A DNA stretch of 64,000 bases from Hyparrhenia diplandra (lineage: Eukaryota; Streptophyta; Magnoliopsida; Poales; Poaceae): positions 1 through 64,000 of the forward strand of contig JADLZK010002599.1 of assembly GCA_015847255.1 (NCBI GenBank). Direction: 5' to 3'. A program made the translations under genes and the position numbers. Below, piece by piece: positions 23,047 through 36,331 of this stretch. Position 1 is the stretch's first letter. Each line of letters opens with the position of its first letter. The notes under the pieces are model-generated. The model saw nothing but the letters and a program-made list of their open reading frames with translations, was not told where the DNA came from and searched no databases.

Positions 23047-26000
23047 TGTAACACCCCGTGGTGTTACTATTACTAAAAACGTGATATGTCATCATGATCA
23101 TTGCAAAGCATGCATGTTTAGCCCACTATGTGTTGCATTGAATTAAAATAAGTTTATTTTATGTTTGGTTTTCGTTGTCGGTCGAAAAAAGACGCGGAAA
23201 GAATATTAGGAAGTTACCCCCTCTAGTCGAAAACCCCGATTTGAAACCCTAGTTTGTCCCCTTTTCTTTAATTCAAAATTTATCAAGAATTTGAGGGAGG
23301 TCACAAAAAGGGAAAAGGTAGAGTTTTCAAAGTTGAGCAAAGTTGGTATTTTGAGTTTTCAAAGTTTAGTTCAAAATTTTAAAGTAATTTTGAATTCGAC
23401 AAAACCCTAATTACCCCCCTTTTCTTTATTTCAAAATCTAAGCAAAATTTGACAAAACTTCCAAAAACTAGTTTGTAGATCTTGTTGAGATGAACAAAAG
23501 ATATGTACAAAGTTTTTCAAGTTTCTACATAATTTTAAAAGTAATTTTGAATTCAAATTTCCTACTTTTTGACCCCATTTCAAAAAGTCTAATTTCCAGG
23601 CCGAATTTGAAATTGTTCCAATTATGAAATTTGTAGATCTTGAAATTTTAAGCAAACTTTGTTTTTGGAGATTTTCGAGTTTAGTTCAAATTTTGGGAGT
23701 AATTTTGAAATTAGGGTTTCAAATCAATCGCTACAAGATACTCGACCCTATCCCGCCGCCACCGCCGACTTCCACCGGCGCGCCGTCCACCACCGATTTT
23801 TCTCGCGTCTGCGCGCGAGGAGAGCGGCGAGGTCGTTGGCCACCTCATCATCCTCCCCCCCTATAAATAGGTCGGCATCGCCGCCGCTTTTTCTTCTTTT
23901 CGAAAATCGCCGCCGGAACCGCCTCCGCCCGCGCCGCGTCGTTCGTCGCCGTCGTTCCATTTCTCGCCAAATCAACTCGTCACCCGCACCGCAACCTTCT
24001 TCGCGCCTCCCGAGCCAGCTCTTAGTGCCCCACGTCGCGAGTCACGCGGCGCACGCCGTCGTCTTCCGTCGCCGGATTCGGATCTCCACCGCGAGCCGCG
24101 CCGCCGTCGTTTGCCGTGCTTCGTGAGCTTCAATTGCTTTTCCTCACGCGTTTTAGCATTGCCTTGGCGTCGTGGTTCTGGTCGACTCGTCCTTTTTCCC
24201 AGCCGTGACCCAGCTCGCCGGAACGTCGTTACCGTCGCCGCGCCGTGCTGCCATCGCCGTCGACCCACCTCGGCCTAGCTCCGCCAAGTAACCAAGCCCG
24301 TTCTAGCATCGCGGTAAGCCCCTGGCCGCCCTCCTTCTCTCCGTTTTCTCTTTAGTCCATCACGGCGCGGAAACGGCCGCGCCGCGCCCGCCTTGATGGC
24401 GCCAGCGTCGGCGGCCCGGCGGCGTGTCTCGCCCGGGCCAAAACCAGCGATTTCACCGGCCCAACATTTGTTCCAACGGGCCGCCCATCACTATTCAAAC
24501 GGAGACCCGGTCCATTATGCACGATAAAGAGGCTATGAACAGTACTTGGGCGTACGCGATGTCGGGCCCGATTCAACCGAAACCCTTTTTTCATTTATGA
24601 AAGGTTTTATTCAATTTTATTTATTTGAATAGTGTCTAATTTTCCAAATTTCATATAAATTCAAATACTAGCTCAAAAATTCTGAAAATTTTTGTGTAGC
24701 CTTCCCATGAGTATGTCTACCCATGAAAAATATGAAACTTGAATTTTGAATACTTTTGGCATGATTTAAAAATACAAATTTTAATTGAAAAATGCATCTT
24801 CCTTGATTTTTAATAATTATTCTATTTATCCAAAAATCATGAAAATTATTTTGACACTGTTTTATGACAAGATCTACTTGTACAAAAACTTTGAGCTTGT
24901 TTAAAGAAAGTTAAAATATTTATTATTTTATGCTCTATTATTTCATGTGTTGCATAATTTGTTTTATGTCTTATAACTTAGGGTTTTGGGTGAATTTTGG
25001 ATTGTTTTGTGAACCCTAAACCATACCACTATCAAATGGTCCTTGAGAACTCCTTAGGCAATGGTGATGATATCTCGTAGAGTAGTTCAACAAGTTGGTT
25101 TTGTTGGATTGCAACTTTATCGTGAAGGAAAGTTGTACTCAAGTGTTTATTGTTTCATGCACCCTCGCGCATCATGTTTATATACACGACATCATGTAAA
25201 GCATATATTATTCTTTCGTATAGTGAACGAAGTGGGTTTTCTTGTTGATCCGAAGTTTCGATTATTGTGATCCATCGTCGAGTCGTTATTTCGTCAACCA
25301 AGGCAAGCCCCGGTTCATTTAAACATTCCTTGTGTTTTTACAAAGCTTTATATCACATTTGCTTTATTTACTGCATTAGGTGATAGGAGTTGTGTGATAA
25401 CCTAATTGATGCATTACCATTCCTTGGTTATTTCGATATCTACCTTGACAACCCGTTTTGGTAAAAATACTTAGAAATGCTTAGCCGGTGCTAAACTAGT
25501 TAGACTTTTGAGTCAAAATGTGACAAGTCTCTTATGATAGCCCGAATGGGCATTTGATGAACAAGGATGTTATATGATGAAACCATATTGGGATATGGTG
25601 TTGAATTTGAGACCGGTCGGGTAATTTGCTTGAGAATGGAGTTTCGATTGTAGTATTTCCGGCTTGTCGATTAAGGACCGTTCGTTGTAAGCAATGTGGA
25701 TGAGACTTTGGAACGCAATCGCGCCCGAGGTCTTTTGACCAATGGCACGCTCTGTCGGGTGTCGCCCCGGGACCGAAACTAGTACCGACCACATACTCCG
25801 GAAAGCCCGATCTCGGGGTGTCAAATCGAAACGCATAAACCAGCAAGACCGGGAGTGGAGAGATGGCGGAGTAGCGTGTACACTCGTGGGTTAAATTCCT
25901 AGATGCCTGTGGGTTAGATTCCCCGTGTGTGAGGTGTCTTGTGCTCTCGGGTGGCGAGGGACGCGGTTCCGCTTTTGAGTATCCAAGAAAGGGTTGATAT

Positions 26001-26783
26001 ATGCAAGCTTAGGTGCTACATATGTCGTGGTGGAAAGAACTCCCCAATTTGGGTTAATCGATTTCGAAATCGCCGTGCTTCTCGGACATGGAGACTTGGT
26101 TTCCCCCTTACATCGTAGTTTAATTATGGAACCATGAAGAGATGGAATAAGTAATGGAATATATAAGAAGGGTGTGCTCTAGTGTAAGATCACCTAGAGT
26201 AGGTGAGAAACTTAATTGGGATTAAAACATTGAAAGTAAGGATTCACTACTAGTGAGCTTTTTCTCGCAAAAAGAATTCTTGGTTCCCGCTAAAAGCCTT
26301 ACCTTGAATCCTAATAGACCAAAGCATTCTTGAGTTTTCTCCTATTTTCTTTAGTCGGGTAAGTCTTGTTGAGTACTCCCGTACTCAGGGTTTGTTAACC
26401 CATGTTGCAGGACCAGGTAATCATGTCTGCACTGGACCTTGTTGTATGACGATCCATCAGAAGGATAGTGACGATGAGTGAGAAGTGAGACCCGTGGGCT
26501 GGGTCTATTAGTGAGAGATATGTAATAAACTTTCTACTACTCCTACTTATATATTGTAAAACTTGTTTAAAATAAATGGTTGTAAAATTATTGTAATATA
26601 AGTCTTCCATTTTTTTTACTCGATTATGTATGAAAACTGTTGTATCCGCAATGACCTCAGAACGGATCTGGTTGGAATAGTTAATAGTACTTTTCAGGTT
26701 ATGGGTGCACATATGTGGCAATTAGAGGTCGTTGTACGATAATTAGTACATGTGGGCCCTATAATTTGAAAAGGTTCATTACA
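23047..26783 (+). repeat. 5' LTR of the Tekay element
   Basis: It starts TGTAACACCCC and ends ATTACA, forming a short TGTAA/TTACA inverted repeat. A CTATAAATAG box at 23861-23870 follows a long GC-poor U3. GC-rich leader sequence follows the box. It aligns along its length to 32539-36326, differing mainly by short indels in CG-rich words. Confidence 0.93.
23861..23870 (+). promoter_or_regulatory. LTR TATA box
   Basis: CTATAAATAG, repeated at the matching place in the 3' LTR (33346-33355). It is the likely RNA polymerase II promoter of the retrotransposon. Confidence 0.7.
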
Positions 26784-26787
26784 TACC

Positions 26788-26800
26788 TGGCATCGGAGCC
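26788..26800 (+). other. Primer-binding site of the Tekay element
   Basis: TGGCATCGGAGCC lies four bases after the 5' LTR. It differs by two bases from the TGGTATCAGAGCC complement of initiator tRNA-Met that Tekay-type elements use. Confidence 0.8.
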
Positions 26801-27168
26801 TCCGTTACTAGTGTTATCAGTAGCATTACTTTACAAAACTTCAAAAGGATTTGGGTCAAACTAATTTTATTCTTACTTTGGTCCAAATTGCTTATCCTCT
26901 TATCTTATTCTATTGAAAAACTTTCTTATCCTATTTCAAAGTGATATAAGTGGAGTAGCATTATATATTGCCCTACTTATAAAATCTTTAATGCAAAAGT
27001 TTTTATTGATTGTTACGTAGGTTCGATTCATGCATCATGTTTAAATCACTTGTTAATGTTTACCTTCCCCTTTAATGTGGTTTGGGTTAAGTAGTATCAA
27101 CCCTATTCTTGCTAACCTTTAGATCCTCCTACCCGAATCTTGGTAATCTGATCATAACCATTCTGGGG

Positions 27169-28960
27169 ATGGCCCGTACTAAAATGACTCCTAGGAAGAA
27201 GACGGGACCAAAAGGTGTCCCTCGTCACCGCCTTGCAAAGAAGAAATGATCCCGAAGCAAGTACCAATCATACTAAAACTCATGAAGAAAGCAAATTAGC
27301 AAGTCCAAGAAAGATCCTCAAGAAGAGATTGAGCGTCGACCGCAGAATTGGATCAAGCTACCAGAGATAGATGCATTGGTGCAATTTAAATTGAAAATCG
27401 CAAGCAAAGTCGAGTTGGAGCGGCACTCAAGACTACGGAAAATGTACTCAAGCCTTGATTGAGACGGTCCACGAGAAGACGGAGCTTCAAGATCGGTGTG
27501 ATCATCTAATTCAAGATAATCGAATTTAGTAGCTTATGCGATTCAACCTGGAAGCTCAAGAAGTCAACCTGAATGTACAAATTCAGCATATAAATGATCT
27601 CCTCAACCCAAATCACCAACCCAGTGCAAGTACAAGATGATTTGGGTATAGTAATCCAAGAGAATGTGGAAGAAGAGGAAGATCCGGAAGAAGTGGAGCC
27701 TCATGTTAGTGACAATGAGTCGAGAATGACCTTTGAGTAGGAACAAAATTTTGTAGAATATGTAACATAGTCTTGTTTAATAGTAAGTTACTTAGATGAG
27801 CCTTGGGTAGACATAGAGTGGGAACTTTGTCTTGAATAAGTTATTTGTGTTTGTTTTAGGTTGTATTTTCTTTTGAAGTTTAATAAATCTGGTTGGGTGA
27901 TATATAGTTTTGTATTAAAAGCGGATGTCGCACAACAACAATACCGCCCTCGTAATAGGAATGACCTTCCAAACCCTCCACCCGTTTCAACTAACTTGAC
28001 CGATGCTATTGCGGCTTTGGTTCAAGCCACCACCGAGAACTCTCGCCCGATACGAGAAGTGGCTCGCCAGAATCGAGAATAATCATCGTGGCAACAGAGA
28101 TTGACATGATCATCAAGATGAAACCTCCTATCCAGATTTTATCGCCACTAAACCTGCGGTTTTCAACAAAGCTAATGAACCTCCGGAGGCGGATGATTGG
28201 CTTTGCACAATGGACCAAAGATTTGAGTTGATCACCGCTTTGAATACCAAAAGCCATATTTTGCGCCCCAACAACTCCCGAATGCAAATTTTGGAGCTTG
28301 GTGGAAAAACTTTAAAAAGCCGAACGACCCAAACAGGACATCGATTACTTGGATCGAAGTTCAAAAATGCTTTTCGAGCTCATTTTATTCCTAGGGGAAT
28401 AATGGCTAGAAAGCTAGATGAGTTTCTCGGCCCTAAGACAAGGAGAAGAGTCAAGAATAATGCAATATGTTGGGAAATTTAACCATCTGGTCACAATATG
28501 CCGCAAATCCATATAGATTCCGATGAAAAGAAGAAAAATTGGTTCATTCGAGGTCTCAACCTAGGCGCAAGCGATGATGAATGTGCGAGACACCTAATAC
28601 TTATCACGAGGTAGTAAATATGGCTATCTCTTCGGAGGAAAAGTATCGTGTTCTCCAAGAATATGAGAATAAGGGAAGTCGAGGGAAAGAAAAAGTTTGA
28701 TGGATCTTACGGTGGTAAAGCAAAAAAACGTCCAAAGATTTCTTATCATCCTGCGGAACCACAATCGTCCATTCTATCGCCCCCCGGTATCAACAAAGGC
28801 AAAGACCTTATTTTAAACGTCTTTGCGACCCCCTATTATCCCCGTCACCGAGTGCCCGAGCATTCGCCCTCCCCTTCCTCCAAACCACAATTATATTTGT
28901 TTTAATTGTGGAAAGATCGTCATATGGCTCGGAATGCCCCAATCCCCGACAATATAATCC
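27169..28960 (+). pseudogene. Tekay gag remnant, ending in a CCHC zinc knuckle
   Basis: An ATG at 27169 opens MARTKMTPRKKTGPKG, a usual Tekay gag start, but a stop follows within about 25 codons. Capsid-type sequence is clear at 28130-28480 (EADDWLCTMDQRFEL, then NAFRAHFIPRGIMARKLDEF). A zinc knuckle (NCGK.GH.AR) lies at about 28900-28940. Multiple frame shifts and stops break it. Confidence 0.85.
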
Positions 28961-29079
28961 TAGTTACCAAGGAGTTTCGGGAATCCTGACAACCCAAGCG
29001 TAAAGATCGAAGGGAAAGGGTGAAAAGAAAAACAGGGAAGGTGTATTACACCAAGTGTCGAGGAGATACCCGCGAGGGG

Positions 29080-29420
29080 AACCGATCATGATGGGTATGT
29101 TCCCGTCGCTAAACACCCCTAAAGCAATAATATTATTTGATTCGGTGCATCGCATACATTTATCGAGAAAACATTTGTGATGAAACATGAGATAGCTATT
29201 GGGGAAATGAAAGATGAATTCATTATACATTCACCCGGGGACGCATGAGTACTAAAGAAGTGGTATACGGATCCCCATAACATTAGGTGGATATGATTTC
29301 CCCACCAATATGATAGTTCTAAAGGATCAAGAAATAGATGTGATCCTTGGTATGAACCGATGCATCTTTGTTATGGTACTATTATAGACACTTTCAATAG
29401 AACTATCAAAGTGAAGTTAC
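29080..29420 (+). pseudogene. Tekay aspartic protease remnant
   Basis: The active-site neighbourhood LFDS..ASHTFI is recognisable near 29140-29165 with a one-base break. GGYDFPTNMIVL and DVILGM follow in separate frames. Gypsy proteases carry this DSG-type motif before RT. Confidence 0.75.
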
Positions 29421-29499
29421 CCGAGGAGAATTATGAACTCCTTATTCAACTTTCAATTGTAAAGAGGGCAGTTGAAAAAGTATGTGCAACTTGTGTTAA

Positions 29500-30870
29500 A
29501 GAGATCAAAGACATCCCAAGTAGTATGCGAAGTTTTCGGATGTATTTCCGGATGATTTACCGGACTACCACCGGAGAGAGATGTTCGGTTCGTAATAGAA
29601 TTGAAACCGAACTCGCTCCCATCTCTCGAAGAGCTTACGTATCGGCACCAAAAGAATTGGCCGAAATAAAAACTCATTTACAAGAGTTATTAGAAAAAAG
29701 GGTTTATTAGGCCAAATTCTTCACCTTGGGGATGTCCACCATTTTTGTGAAAAAGAAGGATCGACTTTGAGAATGTGTATAGATTATCGTCCACTTAATG
29801 AAGTGACAATCAAAAAACAAGTATCCTCCGCCCCGGATTGATTTACTCTTTGATCGGTTAGCCGGAGCTAAAGTCTTTTCCAAGATTGATCCGAGATCGG
29901 GTATCATCAAATCGAGGATTAAACCCGAAGATATTAGAAGACCGCATTTACCACCGGATACGGTCTTTACGAATATTTGGTTATGTCTTTTGGTTTAACA
30001 AATGCCCCGCTCATTTCATGTACTTGATGAATACGGTGTTTATGTCGAATTGGATAAGTTCGTGGTGGTATTTATTGATGATATCCTTATCTATTCCAAG
30101 AATGAAGAAGAGCATGCGAGAGCATCTCGTAATAGTTTTAAAACGGTTGAGAGACCATCACCTATATGCTAAATTTAGTAAGTGTGCCTTTTGGGTGAAA
30201 GAAGTACAATTCTTGGGTCATGTGCTATCATCGAAGGAGTTGCCGTTGACCCAAGCAAAGTTAAGGATATCCTCAACCGGAAACCACCAACGTTCGTTCA
30301 TGATGTCCGTAGTTTCCTTGGAATGGCGGGATATTACCGTCGATTCATTCCTCGACTTCTCTAGAGTAGCAAAGCCTATCACGGAGTTGCTAAAGAATCG
30401 AGACTAAGTTTGTTTGGTCACCAGAGTGTGAGCGGGCTTTTCGAGACTTTGAAGAAAGCATTAACCACGCACCGGTGTTGGCACAACCGGATATAGAAAA
30501 ACCATTTGACGTCTATTGTGACGCATCCGGGTATTGGTATTGGTTGTGTGTTAATGCAAGAAGGCAAAGTCATTGCCTATGCATCACGCCAACCGGCGGC
30601 ATGAAGAGCATTATCTAACCCATGATCTAGAGCTAGCAAAGCGGTGGTTCATGCTCTAAAAAAATGGCGTCATTAAGCGTTGGGTAATACTTGTCATGTT
30701 TATACGCACTATAAAAGTCTCAAGTATATTTTTACCCGGTCCGATTTGAATATGCGCCGAGAGAAAATGGCTAGAGTTAATCAAGGACTACGACATAGAA
30801 GTGCATTATCATCCCCGAAAGGCAAATATTGTTGCCGATGCACTTCAATCGAAATCCTCGGTGTAATTGT
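29500..30870 (+). pseudogene. Tekay reverse transcriptase and RNase H remnant
   Basis: The catalytic motif FIDDILIYSK is encoded near 30071-30100. Upstream pieces include SSPWGCP and SKIDPRSGYHQI-like frames. Downstream, SFLGMAGYYRRFI (near 30310-30355) is the RT-RNase H connection. RNase H-like PFDVYCDASG lies near 30505. Frames shift many times. Confidence 0.88.
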
Positions 30871-31139
30871 CTTACGGCCAACATAAGGGATAGAACTCTA
30901 TGTCAGGAACTAGAGAAACTGAATATAGAAATTGTTGAACATGGTATGGTAATCAATGCTACCATAGAATCAACCATCAAGTATCGATTATTGATGCTCG
31001 GAAGATAAGCAAAGGCATAGCACATATCAAGGAAAAAAGTAAGAAATGGAAAACCCACTTGTTTCAAAATTGATGAGTCGGATGCTATGGTTTAAGGATC
31101 GCTTTGGTGGTACCAAAGAATCTCGAAGTTACGTCAACA

Positions 31140-32390
31140 AATCTGGATGAGGCCCATCGACCGGATATTCTATTCATCCGGAAGTACCAAGATGTATCAG
31201 GATTTGAAACAAAGATTCTGGTGGACAAAAATGAAGATTGAGATTGCTAGATATGTAGCTGAATGTGACACTTGTCAGCGAGTAAAAGTTGTGCACATGA
31301 AAGCTGCGCAGGGGCAATTACATCCTTTGCCTGTCCCCTCTTGGAAGTGGGAAGAAATCAAGTATGGACTTTATTGTCGGTTTACCCCGAACAGCAAAAG
31401 GGTTCAACTCTATCTGGGTTATAGTTGATCGACTTACCAAGATAGCCCATTTTCTACCAGTAAATGATAAGTATAAAGCAATAGATTATGCCAAGCTATA
31501 TGTCCATCGGATTTTCGGTTTACATATGGAGCACCAAGGTACATTGTAACAGATAGAGGTTCTTTGTTTATGTCCAAATTTTGGAAACAAATGCAAAAGT
31601 CACTTGGTACCAAACTAAATCATAGTTCGGGTTATCATCCTCGCACAAAACAGGACAAACGGAAAGAGTTAATCAGATTTTAGAAGACATGTTGAGAGCA
31701 TATATTCTCAACTATTCGAAAAAAGTGGGATGATTTGTTTACCATTAGCGTAGTTTGCTTACAATAACGGTTATCGGGAAAGTATTCAAATGGCACCGTT
31801 TGAAGCTCAGTATGGTCGCGAGATGTAGAACCCCATTACATTGGTCGAACCAGGAGAAAGATGGTTTTCTGGAGTAGACACGGTAAATGAAGCCGAAGAA
31901 AAAAGTGAGATTTGTGCAAGATAAATTAAAAGAGGCACAATCTCGACAAAAAGTTAGTTATGCGGATAAAAGGCGTAAATTTTTGGAATTTGAAGTAGGG
32001 GATTATGTGTACTTGAAAGTGTCGCCCATGAAAGGAGTAAATCGCTTTGGAATTAAAGGTAACCGCACCTCGATACATCGGTCCATTTCAAATCTTGGAA
32101 AAACGTGGACCGCTTGCTTATCGACTTCGGATTGCCGAAAGATTATCGGCAGTGCATGATGTCTTCCATGTATCTCGCTTGAAGAAATGCCTACGAGTAC
32201 CGGATCGTGTGGTTGATTTCGAAGAAGTTAAATTAGAACCAGATCTGACCTACTCAATATCCTATTCGGATCCTAGATCGAAAAGCTCGAGTCACCCGGC
32301 GTAACTATCGGATGGTACAAGATCCAATGGAGTCAACACTTGGAAGAAGAAGCTACCAGGGATCGGAAGACTTTCTAACGAAAAATTTTT
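31140..32390 (+). pseudogene. Tekay integrase and chromodomain remnant
   Basis: The zinc-finger part includes CDTCQRVK near 31265-31290. The core begins MDFIVGLPRTAKGFNSIWVI near 31364. The C-terminal region shows FEVGDYVYLKVSP, PRYIGPFQILEKRGPLAYRL and VHDVFHVSRLKKC. RRNYRMVQ and WSQH (32300-32345) fit the chromodomain that targets heterochromatin. It is broken by shifts and stops. Confidence 0.9.
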
Positions 32391-32504
32391 TCCCAAATTC
32401 TCACTTTCTTAACGTGTAAATGTAAGACCTTTTCTTGTTTTATAAAATAGTTTGAGATGTGTTTGCTTGACACATTTCCTTTACCGTTACTAAACCCTAG
32501 ACTT

Positions 32505-32538
32505 TAAATCTCGGGACGAGATTTCTTTAAGGAAGGGT
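32505..32538 (+). other. Polypurine-tract region before the 3' LTR
   Basis: GGGACGAGATTTCTTTAAGGAAGGG precedes the 3' LTR in the place where the related element at 58.1 kb has TTTAAGGGGGAAGG. The tract is one or more purines shorter here. Confidence 0.6.
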
Positions 32539-35500
32539 CAGAACACCCACGGTGTTACTATTACTAAAACGTGACATGTCATCATGATCATTGCAAAGCA
32601 TGCATGTTTAGCCCACTATGTGTTGCATTGAATTAAAATAAGTTTATTTTATGTTTGGTTTCGTTGTCGGCCGAAAAGACGGAAAGAATCAGATTAGGAA
32701 GTTACCCCCTCTAGTCGAAAACCCCGATTTGAAACCCTAGTTTGTCCCCTTTTCTTTAATTCAAAATTTATCAAGAATTTGAGGGAGGTCAAAAAGGGAA
32801 AAGGTAGAGTTTTCAAAGTTGAGCAAAGTTGGTATTTTGAGTTTTCAAAGTTTAGTTCAAAATTTTAAAGTAATTTTGAATTCGACAAAACCCTAATTAC
32901 CATCTTTTCTTTATTTCAAAATCTAAGCAAAATTTGACAAAACTTCCAAAAACTAGTTTGTAGATCTTGTTGAGATGAACAAAAGATATGTACAAAGTTT
33001 TTCAAGTTTCTACATAATTTTAAAAGTAATTTTGAATTCAAATTTCCTACTTTTTGACCCCATTTCAAAAAGTCTAATTTCAGGCCGAATTTGAAATTGT
33101 TCCAATTATGAAATTTGTAGATCTTGAAATTTTAAGCAAACTTTGTTTTTGGAGATTTTCGAGTTTAGTTCAAATTTTGGGAGTAATTTTGAAATTAGGG
33201 TTTCAAATCAATGCCTTTCGACTCGACCCTATCCGGGGCCGCCACCGCCGACTTCCACCGTCGCGCCGCCCACCGCCGATTTTTCGCGTCCCGACTTGGC
33301 GAGGAGCTTCGCGAGGTCGTTGGCCACCTCATCATCCTCCCTCCCCTATAAATAGGTCGGCATTTTTTTTTTTTTTCTTTTTTTTCGAAAAATCGCCGCC
33401 GCCGAACCACCTCCGCCCCCGCCGCAGTCGTTCGTCGCCGTCGTTCCATTTTCGCCAAATCAACTCGTCACCGCGACCGCAACCTTCTTTTGGCGCCTCC
33501 CGAGCCGACTCTTAATGCCCCACGCCGCCGGAGTCACGCGCGACGCCGTCGTCTTCCCCGCCGTTCGGATCTCGGATCTCCACGAGCCAGCCCGCCGCCG
33601 TTTTGTCGTTAACTCGTTGAGCCAATTGCTTTTCCTCACGTTTTAGCATTGCCTTGGCGCCGCGGGTTTCTGGCCGACTCGCCCTTTTTCCCAGCCGTGA
33701 CCCATTTCGTGAACGCGTCATTGCCGCCGCCGCGCCGCCGCTATCGCCGTCGACCCACCTCCGCCCAGTCCGCCCAGAACCAAGCCCCGTTCTAGCATCG
33801 CAGAAGCCTCCGGGTCGCCCTCCTTCTCTCCGTTTTCTCTTTAGTCCATCACCGGCGTCGGAACGCCGCGCCGCCGTCTGGCCGACGCCGGGCGAAGGTG
33901 TCTCAGCCTGGGGCCAAAACCGCGATGCGGGCCGTGGGCACATCGCTCACCACACGCCGCCCAACACTGTTCCAACGGGCCCCATCACTATTCAAACCAT
34001 CTTGGTCCATTATGCACACGAGAGTAGTCGCCGTGAACAGTACTGGGCCGTGCACAGTGTCGAGCCGATTCAACCCGAAACCCTTTTTCATTTATGAAAT
34101 GTTTTATTCAATTTTATTTATTTGAATAGTGTCTCGATTTTCCAAATTTCATATAAATTCAAATACTAGCTCAAAAATTCTAAAAAATTTTTGTGTAGGC
34201 TTCCCATGAGTATGTCTACCCACGAAAAATATGAAACTTGAATTTTGAATACTTTTGGCATGATTTAAAAATACAAATTTAAATTGAAAAATGCATCTTC
34301 CTTGATTTTTAATAATTATTCTATTTATCCAAAAATAATGAAAATTATTTTGACACTGTTTTATGACATGATCCACTTGTACAAAAATTTTGAGCTTGTT
34401 TAAAGAAAGTTAAAATATTTATTATTTTATGCTCTATTATTTCATGTGTTGCATAATTTGTTTTATGTCTTATAACCGAAGGTTTTGGGTGAATTTTGGA
34501 TTGTTTTGTGAACCCTAAAAACCATGCCACTATCAAATGGTCCTTGAGAACTCCTTAGGCAATGGTGATGATATCTCGTAGAGTAGTTTAACAAGTTGGT
34601 TTTGTTGGATTGCAACTTTATCGTGAAGGAAAGTTGTACTCAAGTGTTTATTGTTTCATGCACTCTCAAGCATCATGTTTTATATACACGACATCATGTA
34701 AAGCATATATTATTCTTTCATATAGTGAACAAAGGTGAACGAGAGATCGTCGATCAAGCTTCCGAAGAGGGTTTTCTTGTTGATCCGAAGTTCGATTATT
34801 GTGATCCATCGTCGAGTCGGGTTATTTAGGTCAACCAAGGCAAGCCCCGGTTCATTTAAACATTCCTTGTGTTTTTACAAAGCTTTATATCACATTTGCT
34901 TTATTTATGCATTAGGTGATAGGAGTTGTGTGATAACCTAATTGATGCATTACCATTCCTTGGTTATTTCGATATACGCCTTGACAACCCGTTTTGGTAA
35001 AAATACTTAGAAATGCTTAGCCGTGCTAAACTAGTTAGACTTTTGAGTCAAAATGTGACAAGTCTCTTATGATAGCCCGAATGGGCATTTGATGAACAAG
35101 GATGTTATATGATGAAACCATATTGGGATATGGTGTTGAATTTGAGACCCGGTCGGGTAATTTGCACCGAGAATGGAGTTTCAAAGTGTAGTATTTCCGG
35201 CTTGTCGATTAAGGACCGCTCGTTGTAAGCAATGTGGACTGAGACTTTGGAACGCACCGCGCCGAGGTCTTTTGACCAATGGCACGCCCGCCCGGGTGTC
35301 GCCCGGGACGGTCGAAACTAGTACCGACCACATACTCCGGAAAGCCCGATCTCGGGGGGTGTCAAATCGAAACGCACAACCGCAAGACCGGGAGTGGAGA
35401 GATGGCGGAGTAGCGTGTACACTCGTGGGTTAAATTCCGGATGCACGTGGGTTAGATTCCCCGTGTGAGGTGTACCGTGTTTCTCGGGTGGCGTAGGGAC

Positions 35501-36326
35501 GCCGGGTTCCGCTTTTGAGTATCCAAGAAAGGGTTGATATATGCAAGCTTAGGTGCTACATATGTCGTGTGGAAAGAACTCCCCAGCTGGGTTAATCGAT
35601 TTCGAAATCGCCGTGCTTCTCGGACATGGAGACTTGGTTTCCCCCTTACATCGTAGTTTAATTATGGAACCATGAAGAGATGGAATAAGTAATGGAATAT
35701 ATAAGAAGGGTGTGCTCTAGTGTAAGATCACCTAGAGTAGGTGAGAAACTTAATTGGGATTAAAACATTGAAAGTAAGGATTCACTACTAGTGAGCTTTT
35801 TTGCAAAAGAATTCTTGGTTCCTGCTAAAAGCCTTACCTTGAATCCTAATAGACCAGCATTCCTGAGTTTTCTCCTATTTTCTTTAGTCGGGTAAGTCTT
35901 GTTGAGTACTCCCGCACTTTCGGGGTTTGTTAACCCATGTTGCAGGGACAGTAATCATGTCCGCGACCGGACCTTGTTGTATGACGATCCATCGGAAGGA
36001 TAGTGACGATGAGTGAGAAGTGAGACCCGTGGGTTGGGTCTATTAGTGAGAGATATGTAATAAACTTTCTACTACTACTACTTATATATTGTAAAACTTG
36101 TTTAAAATAAATGGTTGTAAAATTATTGTAATATAAGTCTTCCCATTTGTTTTACTCTGATTATGTATGAAAACTGTTGTAATATCGCAATGACCTCGTG
36201 AACGGATCCCTGGTTGGAATAGTTAATAGTACTTTTCAGGTTATGGGTGCACATATGTGGTAATTAGAGGTCATTGTACAGATAATTAGTACATGTGGGC
36301 CCTATAATTTGAAAGGTTCTGTTACA
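32539..36326 (+). repeat. 3' LTR of the Tekay element
   Basis: It matches the 5' LTR from ACACCC(A/C)CGGTGTTACTATTAC to GGTTC..TTACA. Its first bases read CAGAACACCC where the 5' LTR has TGTAACACCC. The end GTTACA abuts the GAGTA target duplication at 36327. Confidence 0.92.
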
Positions 36327-36331
36327 GAGTA

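Larger units (their letters stand above)
23047..36326 (+). mobile_element. Full-length Ty3/gypsy chromovirus (Tekay clade) in the P450 copy A intron
   Basis: It is a 13,280-bp element: a 5' LTR, an iMet-type primer site, gag-pol remnants in the order gag, protease, RT, RNase H, integrase, chromodomain, a purine tract, and a 3' LTR. The 5-bp direct repeat GAGTA at 23042-23046 and 36327-36331 is its target duplication. Integrase follows RT, which defines Ty3/gypsy. The C-terminal chromodomain-like segment, the long (3.7 kb) LTRs and the TGTAACACCCC LTR start fit Tekay/Del. Orientation is opposite to the host P450 gene. Many small frame breaks make it unable to code as read, so it is annotated as a decayed or error-laden copy. 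Confidence 0.95.

Noticed and set aside
23624..24594. Open frames in the GC-rich part of the Tekay 5' LTR (and 33108-34125 in the 3' LTR)
   Set aside because: They repeat in both LTRs, differ by frame, and lie in the leader after the TATA box. They are LTR sequence, not host genes.
26788..26800. tRNA-like sequence next to the LTR
   Set aside because: It is only the 13-base primer-binding site complementary to the tRNA 3' end, not a tRNA gene.
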